Assembly: GCA_023512835.1 (NCBI GenBank)
Contig: JAKCVP010000432.1
Location: forward strand, 19,500 to 83,499
Reading direction: 5' to 3'
DNA: 64,000 nt
From: Taxillus chinensis
Lineage: Eukaryota; Streptophyta; Magnoliopsida; Santalales; Loranthaceae
Part shown: positions 33,262-44,357 of the stretch, piece by piece
How positions within the stretch are numbered: position 1 is the first letter of the stretch
How the letters are laid out: every line of letters begins with the position of its first letter
The notes under the pieces: model-generated
What the model saw: the letters and a program-made list of their open reading frames with translations, nothing else
Database searches by the model: none
Told to the model about the DNA's origin: nothing
Translations under genes and position numbers: made by a program

Positions 33262-33488
33262 GTCGGCGGGTGATGCAAGCAAAAGTAATGTTCAGGTGAA
33301 TCGCGACAATGGAAGGCTCAGGGTCCGGCAGCGCAAAGGACCACAATTTGCCTTAGTCAGCAGCCGTTGCCTAGGACTCCCACTCAACTGTTTACGCCAA
33401 ACAATGACTTTCCCACCCATGCTATCGGCAACCCAAGTCTGCATAGAGGACATTCCTTTGCACACACTGCCCAGTTCCCGGTATACAA
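33262..33488. promoter_or_regulatory. Divergent promoter region
   Basis: 227 bases separate the start codons of mL50 (minus) and the coiled-coil gene (plus). Confidence 0.4.
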
Positions 33489-35527
33489 ATGGCTATCCTA
33501 GCACCATTAACAGAGGCTGGCCTTAACAGTCTACCACCAGGCTCTGTCAACACAAAGCCGGGCGGCGTCAACCAGAGTCAAATTGAAGAGGACTGTCTGT
33601 CAAAAGCCTCGAGTTCGCCATTCCAGACAGAGGTCAGCGCACCACGAGAGGCCTCTCGTCTCTAAGTCCGTCCAAGAAAGCCAGCGATCGGAAGTCGTCG
33701 CCCAACAAGCGAGGGTTTGATTTCGTCATTCATGAAGATCGCGACGATGCAAGCAACGACGAGAACGACCCAACCTTCCGGTTTTCTCCCCACAAAAGAA
33801 GCCTCACCTCATCTCACAGCCAAGAAGTCTCTCCGAGCAAAGTGCCGCTACCACAGAGTATGACGAACACGCAGACCCTTGATCTGACCGATCCACACAT
33901 GTTCGACTTCGCAGTACCCCATTGCCCGGTGAGCAATCATAGCCTACATCAAAACAGCCGCGATGACGGTGATGATCTTGTAGACATAAGTTTCGCCGCC
34001 TCCACTTCGTCGGAAGATACTCGTTTCAGCACGTTTTCGGCTGTACCCAATGCTGATATGACTTTGTTCGCCAAACTCGGTAGCCAGACGCCAACGGCTC
34101 AAAGCCCGTTCAGGTCCAAGATTGGCTCAAGCACTCCCACGAACACAATGTTTGCAACACCACAAACTTCTAGAAGGACTCGTGGAGGCTCTCCGACGCC
34201 GAAGCAATCGGCACTCAATCACCCACCGGGCGGCGATACAACAAATCTGCTGCTCGACTTCACAGAGCAGTTCAATGCTGCTTCAGGGAAGAATCTGAGA
34301 TCATCCACTGAGCCCAACTTGTTGGCCCACATCAAGAGTCAGCGCAACCCTTCACCTGCGAAAATTCCTCGAACTCCAGGAGGCAGTCATCGTAAGCTCC
34401 TAAACTTACTTGATTTCGAGCTTCCACCGGCGCCTACTCCACGGTCCATACCATCGATAACCATCCGCGAGCTGGAATCTATGAAGTCGTCATACCTTTC
34501 GGAGATATCCTCTCTGAGAGCTTCTTTGAGTGGACGTGAGGCCGAAGTTGAGAGCCTAAAGAAGGCCGTCATGGACGCAGAACATCGAGCTGGCCAAGCC
34601 ATGGAACGTGCGCAGAATGAGACGAACGCGCGCGAGTATGCCGAGAAAGAAAAGAACGACTGGGTGAAAAAGGGCAAAGAGGTTGAGGAGCTACTAAAGG
34701 ACGTGAGGATGGAGGTTCTAGAGAGCGAAAAAGAAAAAGAAGATCTCACACTTAGGCTTGACGAGGCTAATAGATTACGGGAAGAAGCAGAATGGAAGGC
34801 AGCCTCTGCTGCAACGCAAGCTAGTGTTGCTCAAAGTGAGGTTGGGGTCAGCAGCAAAGACGTAACTGCGGACGTCAATGCGTTGGTCCAAGAAAAGTTC
34901 ACGGCGCAAATTGATGAGAGATTGGAGCTACTCGCTCGCGAGCTGCATCAGGTATACAAGGAGAAGCATGAGAGCAAGGTGTCGACTCTGAAAAAGACGT
35001 ACAACATCCGATTTGATAAGAAGATGAGTGAGCTGCAACTCAAGATCAACGACCTCACCAAAACGAACGAGGAATTACAAGCGGCAAGGGATGCCACTTT
35101 ATCAGAGGCCATTCCAGAGCACATCCTCAATGGAAACGTCGAGCGCGCAGCAGAGCTTCAGAAAAGGGTGGAACAGCAGAAGAGCGAGTTAGAGGAGGCC
35201 AAGGCAAGACTCGCCGGGTTCACTCGAGAACTGGAGTCTGCACGCGATGAGCGAGCTCATATCCTGCAGGAGCTCGAGAGAGAAAGGGTGGAAAAGGGAG
35301 AGCTTGTTGCTGCTGTTGATGAGATGCTCAGCCTTCAGCAAGCGGACGTCAACCCTGGAGCTGCAGAAGTAGTTGAAGACTTTAGGAAGAGCATGACTCG
35401 ACCGACAGCACTGAGACCGACAGACGCATCACTGCCGACCCTTGCTCAGAGCAGGATCGGGAGACCGCCGCAGTCACGAATGATGAGCAACATTGCGAAG
35501 ATGGGTGCAGGTAGAGGAGCGGAATAG
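33489..35527 (+). CDS. Long coiled-coil protein, function unknown (5' exon join uncertain)
   Basis: The frame from the ATG at 33489 (MAILAPLTEAGLNSLPPGS) must shift into the main frame that runs to 35527. The only join I find with GT..AG ends and the right phase after the clearly coding part is a 44-base intron, 33633-33676. The upstream end of the second frame is also protein-like (SSLSPSKKASDRKSSPNKR), so a small frameshift near 33655-33662 is an alternative. With the intron, the protein has about 664 residues. The N-terminal half is Ser/Thr/Pro-rich with SP/TP sites. From about 220 on it is a long coiled coil (ERLELLARELHQVYKEKHES). A spindle-pole or cytoskeletal scaffold is possible but unproven. 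Confidence 0.6.
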
Positions 35528-35840
35528 CGCTCTGCAGTTGGGCCTTGCATGGAAGACTTGTGATTGTGCAGCAACGTTGAAGTCCACTGCGGTGTGAAGT
35601 ATATAGAGAGTCTACGATGAAATGAGTTCCAACGTCCCGCACATGTTGTTTGTCGCGAAGTCTTGGCGTCTGCGGCAATGCTCATCTGAGATCTCTCAGT
35701 CACACCCCACACTAAACTACAGTCCTGTCTCTTCCTCACGCCTTCTGCTGCTGCGCAGCACTGTTTGTCGAGCTCAGTGCCTCCCGGCTCCTCTGCTCGA
35801 CATCAGTGTCTCTGTCGCACTTTGTGCCTTCCTATGAACC
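35528..35840. other. Intergenic region
   Basis: 3' flank of the coiled-coil gene and promoter of the BTB-like gene. No gene seen. Confidence 0.45.
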
Positions 35841-38084
35841 ATGGCTCAGCAAGCTGCAGCATCTGCGAGAGCAGCTCGCCAACCTCGTCCGCCAGCTCCT
35901 CGCGTCGTCCCTGCTATTCCTCACTCACTCACCAAAAAACCCCGTACCGCTCCTTCCGCACGCAAGCAACCTGTTCCACCAGACTCAAACCCTGTTGCTC
36001 GTCCTCCCGAGCCCGACCAGCAGCTCCCCTCCACCCCTACGATCCTCGCAAATCATACAGACGTTGACGAAGTGAATGGAGTAGCAACTCCTACCGCAAG
36101 CTACAGAGGACACCAGCCTCAAAGCCTCTCTACACAGCCTCCGAGCTCCGTCGAGAGCGCAACAATTGAAGATGAGAGCGGTGATCATAAGCACACAGGT
36201 ACGTCCACTACAGAAGTAGAGGCGAGCGGACACTATCCAGGCACTACCTTCACTTGGTCACGCTGGACACTTTCAAATTGTCCTTGCAGAACTGGCTGAC
36301 CCATTCGAAATGTAGTCTCAAGACGAATCACACCGGTACCACAAGCAGACCCGCGCGAGCCACCACCACCCTTTCGTTCTGCAGCTCAGGCCTCAAGTCT
36401 AACTCCCACAATGTCAGATTCTGGACACCATGAGCCAAGTTTCGCGCGCCCTAGTCCAACTGTCGGGAACGGTTCCAGGTTTGATGGGATGCGCAATCCT
36501 GAGAGTATCACACCTGCGCCAGCTGCTAGGGGTGGCTCCTTTGCTCATGGCAACGATACACCGTTCACAATTCCGCATGGCCCCTCAACGACAGTGTTTG
36601 CCCCAAACGGACATGCCCACCATGTCTCCGAGCCCTTTGCTGGGCCCTCGTACCATCCCCTGTATTTGCAGACTCATCCGCCAGGTCTGGGCCCACCTCA
36701 GGGGGCGCCCAATTTCTACACCCACTACCATCCCTCCTTTCAAGGTCCCAGATCAGCTGGCGTTATTCCTTCACAGCATAGCCAGTATGTGCATCAATCA
36801 CCTTCAATTCAGAATGGCTCTCAAGGCAGACCCAGTGAGGCTTTCTCGTCTTCCACAAATCACCAACAAGCAGCTGGCCGCCCTTTCCCAGCCTCGAATG
36901 ATCCCATCAGCCAGATGCCAGTTGCTGATGACAACGCCTTCTCTCTGGCTCAATATCTACGAAGTCAGTTTGGGAACAAAGATTTTGCAGATCACATTGT
37001 CTCCATAGCCCATACTGGTCACCAATTGTCCCCAGGTGCCTTGGCCTGTCACGGTGTAATTCTTGCACGCAGTCCTAAGCTCAGGTCATTGATGGCCATG
37101 CAATCCTCAGGACCATCAAGCTTCCCCAAAGACTTAGCTCTGGTCATCTCGGACCGCTTCATTAGCCATGATGCGGTCGTACCTAAGTGCATTTCACACC
37201 TCTATGGTGATGTCCTGGCTGATCATCCCTTTATTGTCAACGTCGCATCCGTGACCCAGACCGACAGAAGTCTCGAGTGGGAATGTCTTCGGCTGGCACT
37301 CTCTTATGCTGCTATGGGACATTTCCTGCAGGTTGGACCGCTCGTCACCCGTGGCATTGGCTTGGCTGGCGCGTTTCTGGACTGGACGAATATTCCCCTT
37401 GCGCTGGCTTTTGCTCTGGAAGGTGGTCTAGGTGCGTCTTGGTCTCAGATCGAAGTAGTCGCCGATGAGAGAGACGGGTCGTCGTCCTTTGATGATACGA
37501 AGAGCGAGTCACCCACGTCGGCGCCGATGTACGGCATATATAGCGACCGCCTTCTTCATAGTGTCATCCAATTCCTCCTCGAGCGGACTCCAAACGACTT
37601 CAGGCTTCTGACAAGTGTGGCACAGCTTCCTCAAACTCCTCGATTACCTAATGTGGCCGAGCCGCACCATGCTCGGACTGGCTCTCGCCTTAGCCAAATC
37701 CGCTTTGGAGAGATGACAGTCGAAAGTGAGCCCTCCGATCCTGTCCGCGAGACATTGTCGTCAATTCTGCTTTCACTACCTTTGGTTTTGTTGAAGCATT
37801 TTCTTGAGCATCCGCTTCTCATCGATCGACTTGGTACCGCAAAGGTTGCAGAAGTCATGCGAGATGTCATTGACGAACGGGAAAAGCGCAGGCAGCGCGT
37901 CCAGAAAAGCCAACCACCAGACAGCATTAATTCTGCATTAGAAGAGCGCCACTGGCACACAGTCCGTTGGGCAGAACTTATTGAGCCAGTCCAGCAGCAA
38001 CAGCTGCCGTCATGTGGGTTTAGAATCGTTCGTCAGCGCACTGGCATTGAGACCCCGCCGTCTTCGACCACCGCCAAGACTTGA
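35841..38084 (+). CDS. BTB/POZ-like domain protein with long disordered N-terminus
   Basis: Two exons (35841-36198 and 36316-38084) with a 117-base GTACGT..TAG intron, 708 residues. The first 300 residues are Pro/Ser/His/Gln-rich and disordered. Residues about 320-390 resemble a BTB fold (FADHIVSIAHTGHQLSPGALACHGVILARSP is the core, quoted here in outline only). Helical segments continue to about 640. The C-terminal 40 residues have a basic helix (REKRRQRVQ). BTB proteins act as adaptors or transcription cofactors; the exact role is unknown. The intron acceptor at 36314-36315 was chosen because the earlier CAG would bring an in-frame stop. Confidence 0.72.
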
Positions 38085-38846
38085 TCCAAAAGCATCATCA
38101 CAAAGTGAAGGCAGAAATCAATTCCCATGCGCAGTGCAATTCAGCGCCAAGACGGACGCAACGGAGAGAATTAAGAGCAAGGCTGTACACAAGCTCCCAC
38201 AGTCCTGAGCTTCTGACAGCTGGAGTCTTCGAAGCCTTGACTGTCTCTCAGATGAGCGCCGCACAATTTTCTATGCAGCGTCGAGAGCTGCCGTTGCAGC
38301 ATTGACCAGCGCGAGCATATAGTGCGCGAAGAGCCAAGCGTACTTGCTGCCAGTATTGTTGGACAGCGATCTCCGAAAATTCCTGCAGTGTGTGCCACGT
38401 AAAGCTCGGAAGCTACATGTATTAAGATGCGCTGACCTCGATCTTTGGGACAGAGATCGGAAAGCCTGGAAGGATGCGGCTCGTGCAAATACATGACGAC
38501 TCGTGCTTGGCCACGTACAATGAACATGGAATTCGCAAAGTTCAGATATATTCCTTCCCCCTACCCAATGCTATGCAACAATCGCAATGAGGGTAAACAA
38601 GCGTCCCGTCTACCCATCTGAGAGTTATATCTGTGGTCGGGTGCAAGGCGTCCAATTCTTGTCAGATCTGGGCCTAATGCCTTGCATTCAGCATCTGCAG
38701 TCAATCGCTGTCGATACAGATTGTTTCCGTCAAACTCACTTGACTGGGATGCAAGAGCGCTTGTAACACCTCATACGGCTAATCTTGTTCTCTGCCACAG
38801 ACCCCATCCTAACACAATCATCAAGCTTTGCAAAACAGTGTTGCTT
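38085..38846. other. Gene-poor flank of the small secreted-protein cluster
   Basis: 3' flank of the BTB-like gene. ORFs up to 118 codons have no features, and no RNA motif was seen. Confidence 0.4.
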
Positions 38847-39159
38847 CTAGTTCAATGAGCAATAGCGATCGTTGGTGTCACAGCTCTGACAAGGCTGTGG
38901 ACATTGTCCACAACGATGCTGACCACACACGACGGCGTCCTGCGATCAAGAGTATCATTAGTTGAGCCATGCGGAGCACCAGCGTCTCCAGGCGATTGCT
39001 TTGACGTGTTTGAATATAGCCGGAAACAAAACTCACGAAAAGAGCAACGGGGGTCGGCTTCTTGTTCAGCCTCGTTGGCTCCATATTGCCTTCTTGAGGC
39101 GCGATAGCGCTGGCCACTGCTATGAAAAGAGCGATTGTCGTTATCGACAGGTGACGCAT
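38847..39159 (-). CDS. Small secreted six-cysteine protein 1 (framework B)
   Basis: Too short for routine ORF calling; found by reading splice sites. Exon 1, 39159-39037, encodes a signal peptide (MRHLSITTIALFIAVASA) and a short spacer with a KK pair. The intron 38940-39036 has GTGAGT..CGCAG ends. Exon 2, 38939-38847, encodes a 30-residue module starting with Asp and ending at TAG. Total 71 residues. The module has six cysteines spaced C-x4-C-x2-C-x3-C-x2-C-x6-C. The join is phase 0. The adjacent gene at 39499-39786 has the same layout and nearly the same spacing. It is presumably secreted and disulfide-bonded; function unknown. Confidence 0.7.
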
Positions 39160-39498
39160 GATGGTGCGATCAAAGTTACAAGAGTTGGCTTCTGGCATGC
39201 GCGATTGATGGCAACAGACGAAACGCCAGTATAATGGAGGAGGCGAAGGCTACTTGTACTAGATTGGAATGCTCTGCATGTCTAGCTATTCTCGCAACGT
39301 ACCTTCCGTACAGCAGCGACCGGAGTGCTAACCAGACGTATCTAAGTTCGTCCTCGAAAGCCGCCCAATCCCCTCGTCTAAGTCCACATCAGCAGTGTTC
39401 TTCTTGTAACGGCGATGATATGAGGCCTTCGCAAATATCCGGTCCATCCTGATCTTCGCAGTTTATTGATTCAAAACGGGCCGAATGCGCTGAACTCA

Positions 39499-39786
39499 TC
39501 ATTTGTTTGAGCATACTCTTGCGCCCTTCTTGCAAAAACAAGCTGCTGCCGGACAATTGCCGCATGCGAAGCTTGAGCATGGAAAGTCCTATCAAAGCGA
39601 GTCAGCTCTGCCAGATCCTCCATACAGTGTACAACAGCGAGAATATCAGTCGCCGGTGTGGTGAAGTACCCGTCTCGTCAAAGTTGGTGGATCTTTCTTA
39701 ACAGGGGTAGCATTAAAGACTTCGGCTTCGGCTTGGGCTAGAGCAGCCGGCACAAAGAGTGTTATCAGAATCGGCAGCAGGCGCAT
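39499..39786 (-). CDS. Small secreted six-cysteine protein 2 (framework B, tandem copy)
   Basis: Exon 1, 39786-39670, encodes a signal peptide (MRLLPILITLFVPAALAQA) and an acidic/basic spacer ending in a dibasic RR. The intron 39589-39669 has GTACTT..GATAG ends. Exon 2, 39588-39499, gives a 29-residue module ending in TGA. Total 68 residues. Cysteine spacing is C-x4-C-x2-C-x4-C-x1-C-x6-C; the distance from the third to the fifth cysteine equals that in the neighbouring copy. CGxCP around cysteines 2-3 and the final CS are shared. The RR directly before the module's first Asp looks like a Kex2 processing site. No family recognised. Confidence 0.66.
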
Positions 39787-41761
39787 GGTGTTGTGTTTAT
39801 GTGGTGGTGCTTCTTGTCGTTGTGAGGAGAGCGACGGGCGTTACGGCACCTGTTCGCTACGAGCAGAAATGGATGGAAACTGCTTATGTACTGTGTTCAG
39901 AGTCTGGCGCCAGAAATGGAAGGCCGGCATCACGGATCCTGCGCGTATTTCGACACGTCACTACACGCCTTCGGTGCCCAGCAGGTTCTGAATCAGTCTC
40001 TGGAGGCCAGAAGAAATCTAACGAACGATTAGTGGCCTATCGCCGACGTCGCAGGATCCCGAGTCACGAACATTGCACGTGCAACGGTCGAATGAAGAAG
40101 GGGCCATCCTGGCGCGCATTGCCACTTCCAATCTATGGCACATCCAAGGCACGTCACCTTGAAGGTCACAGTTGGCAACGATAAGCTCCAAACGGCAGCT
40201 GAACACAGGCATGAAGGCATCTGTGGGCCCGTTCCTAGAGTACTTACGTGCAGCCCCGCATTCGTCGCAGGCCTTCGACTTGTTGCAAATGCCACAATTC
40301 CGAGGATAATCCCTGCGGAGGAATCTCATGAGCGGTCTGGTCATGGTCACTCACCAAAGAGCCGCAAGACCAAGCTGCTCGCCGCTACCGCCCACGCAAA
40401 CGGATTTCAAGGAGGATCAACATCGGATCGTGCTACCATTTAAGGCTGATAAGGCTCGTATCTACATTTACAACCTATTCCAGGCCTCAAGTGACGCTCT
40501 GACTATCATGCATAGTGATACTCTTCAAAGCTTCGTCACATCACAGTGCAGGAGTCGGTGAAGCAGATCCACGCATTGCACATACGACCACGGCAAAGCC
40601 CCAAGAGTGGCGCTTGCGAAAGCAGCTCCTTCACGAACCAGGGTTTCCATGGTTGTCGACGTGGCCGCCACGGAACTTCTGCAGGGGTGTCTTCAAACAT
40701 CATATGACGCAGATCGTTCATTGCTGTTCCGGATCCGAAGAGCCATGGACATGTTGCAGGCTGAACCTCGTATTGGAGCCCATTCCACTCATCATAGGCC
40801 TCCCCCTACTGTCTCCCATTTCTTGATTCGGACCGAGGGCCGCCTGATCTCGCTTGTACAATTTTGTAACGTCATACTTTGATTCAACGACCTACGTATC
40901 AGGGACCGACCGCAACACACACTGCTCATGCAGAGCGAAGATGGAACTTGCTGCCTCAGCCTGGTAGCGGTGTAATGACTTCAGAGGATCTCGTCAGGGA
41001 TACACTTTTTTGCTGACAATGCAGTGGTACGGATGACGGTTCCGTCACCCGTATCATCTTTCAGACAGGACGTGAAGTCGATTGCCGTCTGCCTTGTAGG
41101 GCTGATGAGGCTCCGCTCATCCCGTTGGCACTGCAACAACCACTTCTCCTTTCGCTGCTCTGACCAGTCTGTTATTCCGAGCGAGGATCAACTAAAGTCT
41201 GGCATACTTTGCACTGCTCAGACACATATTTTCACTGCTGAAGAATCGCACGCCTGACTCAATGGCTCAGGCTGTTGTCACAATCAATATCTTTGAGATT
41301 TCGGCTCTTCCGGGAGCTTACTTGAAACAATGCGTCCATGGAAGCCCCATCGCCCGCTCTACCAGTGACAAATACCTTATTTTCCAGGTACAGATGTTGG
41401 TCTTGCATGCGCAGTCAATACTGAGCTTCGCACAAGGAGCACTGCATCAGCTCTTCGAACCTAATCATCTACATGATGCATTCGAGAACGGTAAGCTGGA
41501 CAAACAACCCTGCTGGCTTCTATTGCGAGATCCTTTGCACGACATCAGATTTCTATCATTATGATAGCCGCAGCGAACATTGATTCCGTGATAGGCATAA
41601 GACCAATCTTTGCAACGACACCAGGCCACATGTACTCAACGCCGACGCTATGCCTCCACACAGGAACCCAACATGCCTATCCCAGATAGCCGGCGTGTAC
41701 ACTACAACGCCTCAATTAATCGAACAGATGTGAACCTCAGTCACCCTAAACATGCGCCAAC
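39787..41761. other. Gene-poor region with possible decayed secreted-protein copy
   Basis: Nearly 2 kb with no well-supported gene. It contains the possible third framework-B copy (40248-40403). Other ORFs of 60-110 codons, including 41262-41564 plus, lack signal peptides, domains or convincing splice sites. No transposon was recognised. Confidence 0.4.
40248..40403 (-). pseudogene. Possible decayed third framework-B secreted protein
   Basis: On the minus strand an exon-like block (40312-40248) reads as NCGIC, then C-x5-C-x2-C, bounded by CGCAG before and GTAAGT after. It is preceded, across a GTGAGT..CGCAG gap of 42 bases, by a segment ending in AALW followed by D. This mimics the ALF/D junction of the intact copy at 38847-39159. 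The upstream hydrophobic stretch (FAWAVAASSLVL) is in another frame and follows a stop, and the sixth cysteine is not found. I read it as a broken relative; chance is not excluded. Confidence 0.27.
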
Positions 41762-44357
41762 TTAATGCAATACAAAATCCTCGGTCTTGGGCTCTAGCGC
41801 AGGTCGGCGCTCCGCCTTCCACGTAAAGGCCTCACCGTCCATCATGCCGTGTATATAGCACTCCCCGATTAAGAGGCAGTGTTTTTGTGCCATGAGTGAC
41901 GGAGCCCGTGGCGTAGTTCGCGAAGGCGTACGACTGTGCGCTCTCGACGCTGTGGGACTACGATTCGGGCTTGAGATTTGAATGTTTGGCCGCGGTCGCT
42001 GCGGTTGCGCTGACGCTTGGGGCAAGGAGTCTCCTAGATCCGGGAAGCGCGAGGGCTCAGTCGACCAGGCATTTGGCGGTAAATGGTATTCGTCGTTTGA
42101 GTTCTGGACGCTCAAGTTGAAGGACGAATGCGAGCTCTGGTGCGACATTGCTGTGGAAAGAGGCGGCAGTGGCTCTGTGTAGTCCTCGCTGACTGGACGC
42201 AGAATGACGGGCACGGTACAGCCGCGCAGCACGCAGACCATGTCGCCGCGCTTCGTTGCTTTGGGCACGAGACCGCGCAGCTTCTCGTCGCGCGTCTTGA
42301 GGTAGCGGCGCATAAAGACTACTGCGCGCAAACGGTGCACAAAGTCAATCATGTGTTTGTTCTTCTCGCGCTGGATCAGTTGGCCGGTATTGAGGCTGCC
42401 GCCCTTGGCGCGGCGTTCAAAGGCCAGCTTGCATGCGCGTCGAAAATAGGGCGGTGGATTGCGGCCTTCCGCGTCGCGGTCGCCAACGAGAATGCGCCAA
42501 AAGGAGTCGGGCGGTAGGTCCTCGGGATTGTTCCAGCCACCTACTTCGAGCCATTCATCTGGAACGGCTCCTTCGATTGCAGGATCGCACATTTCGTCTA
42601 CGTAGTCGAGGATGAAGCCCGGTGCGATGAGCGTCTTTGGATCCTCGCCCTTGGCTGCATCGCCGAAACGCGCGCGGCATGCGTCTGTTGTGCCTGCTGC
42701 GCGGTAGGGAGGCTTTCCCAAGTCTGGCAGAGATGCAAGCGGCTCGGCGTTGACGCGGCTGTAGTTGCCATCGTATGTCTCGCTAAAGGGCGACTTTGAG
42801 AATTGGCATATCCATGACGGCAGGTACTCGTTGCGGTATTGTAGCGGGAGACCGCGCTGATCGGGTGCCCATGGACGGCAGATGATGTCTAGCGACTGCG
42901 ATTGGGTGATGGCGAATGAGACAAAATCCTTGCAGACTTCGAAGAAGGGCTTCGAGTAGTCTACGTGGAAGGTTTTGGTCTGATTTTCGCGTCTCGTTAG
43001 TACATGCATCTTGCCTAGTTTGAACTTGATTCGCCATCAGCATCATTCAACGTACCTCGACTCGCTTGTGCATCAGCTCGATGAAGTCCTGAACAACCTG
43101 CGTGGCCTTTTCGCTCGACTGCTTGCCGTCGATGCGGAGTTGACGATCTTGATACTCGAGCACGGGCGTGCCGAGCGGACTATGTGAGAAACCATTGATC
43201 AAGATGGTATTTCCATTTACGGGTTTCATGGGCGGACTGAGCTGGTTCGCATGGCTCAGGCCAGTATCCGCTTCATAGGTTACGTGACTGATATTCATGC
43301 CCGTGTCGATTGGCGAGACATTGGACATGGTCCGCTTCTTCTGCCGCACCTCAGACGACGTAGTGGACGTGATGATATTGTCCGCCAGCGACAAGATGGC
43401 GTAAATGGTGTCGTGTGGATGTGAAGCCTTGAACTCGGAGAGATTACTCACAAGACTCTCAAGCGACATGAGACGCTCCAAGCCCATGCCGTCGTCTGAC
43501 TTGCGAAAGACCTTGCCAACGGTGCGCACGAGCCGATTCGCAGCCAGCGCCTCAACGTGACCCACCTCGACGGTCCCAAGCTCTTTATTCTCATTCACCA
43601 GCCGCGCAATCTCAGACTCTCTGCTCGCAAACAGCGCCACTGCGTCCGCCATGTCCTGCCAATCAATGTCCTTTGAGCCACAGTGTATGCGCGCGCGCCG
43701 GGAGTACGCAATCTCCTGCACGATCCAGCGGCGACTGAACCAGGGCGTGCGCATAAGCAGCGTCAGCGCAGCCCAGTCACTACTATGCGCCTCGCTAACG
43801 AGATCCTCAAAGTGCTGCAAATCAACGAGTTTCTCGACAAAGTGCATTGCGCGCTCCGAGTCCGGCGTCGATTTGCCCAGCCAGATGCGCACGCACTTTG
43901 CCTGCGTGAAGATGCGGTCCATGACGCTAATCTGCTCGCTCTTCTCCACTTGATTCTCCTGGTCGATGCACAGTGCGTCGACCCAGAGCGTCTTCGTCTC
44001 CTCTTCGGAGCGCAGCTGGATCAGCGCCTCCTCTAGATTCGGATAAATGTTCAGGCGGCAGGTGCGGTCGTTGTGCAGGATGCGGATCCAGGGCCGTTTC
44101 CGGGGTTTCGCGGGCTCGCCCCAGTAGTAGCTTAGGGCCTCGTACTCCTCGTGGTCCTGGCGGACGGTGATGGTGCCCATGAGCGTGTCGGCTTTCTGGC
44201 CGGGAAACAGCTTGAAGACGCGCATGGGCGTCTTCTCGCGCGGTTGGGTGAAGCGGCGGCGGCGACTGCCATGGTCGCGTGGTTCGGGGGGCAGTTGGAC
44301 CTCGAGGAAGTTGAACTTTTCCGTGGGGGTTTCGAGATCGATTGGCGACCTTGGCAT
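41762..44357 (-). CDS. HET-domain protein (heterokaryon incompatibility type)
   Basis: Two exons (44357-43056 and 42979-41762); the intron has GTACGT..TACTAAC..CAG. 839 residues. The HET domain covers about 70-220, with YEALSYYWGE (72-81), LWVDALCIDQEN (about 124-135), RIWLGK and the later WIVQEIA and IHCGSKDIDW motifs. The rest is helical. The C-terminus carries a Ser/Pro/Arg-rich insert and the common HET-protein ending GECYIHGMMDGEAF. Splicing fuses KRVE to TKTFHVDYSKPFFEVCKDF, a frequent second block in this family. HET domains are TIR-like and trigger cell death on non-self recognition in some proteins; whether this one does is unknown. Confidence 0.9.

Noticed and set aside
36285..36315. 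Earlier CAG acceptor for the BTB-like gene intron
   Set aside because: Using it brings TAG in frame within ten codons; the later TAG acceptor keeps the frame open.
40536..40721. Minus-strand ORF ending with four cysteines spaced by four residues
   Set aside because: No signal peptide or splice donor was found upstream, and the spacing does not fit either secreted family.
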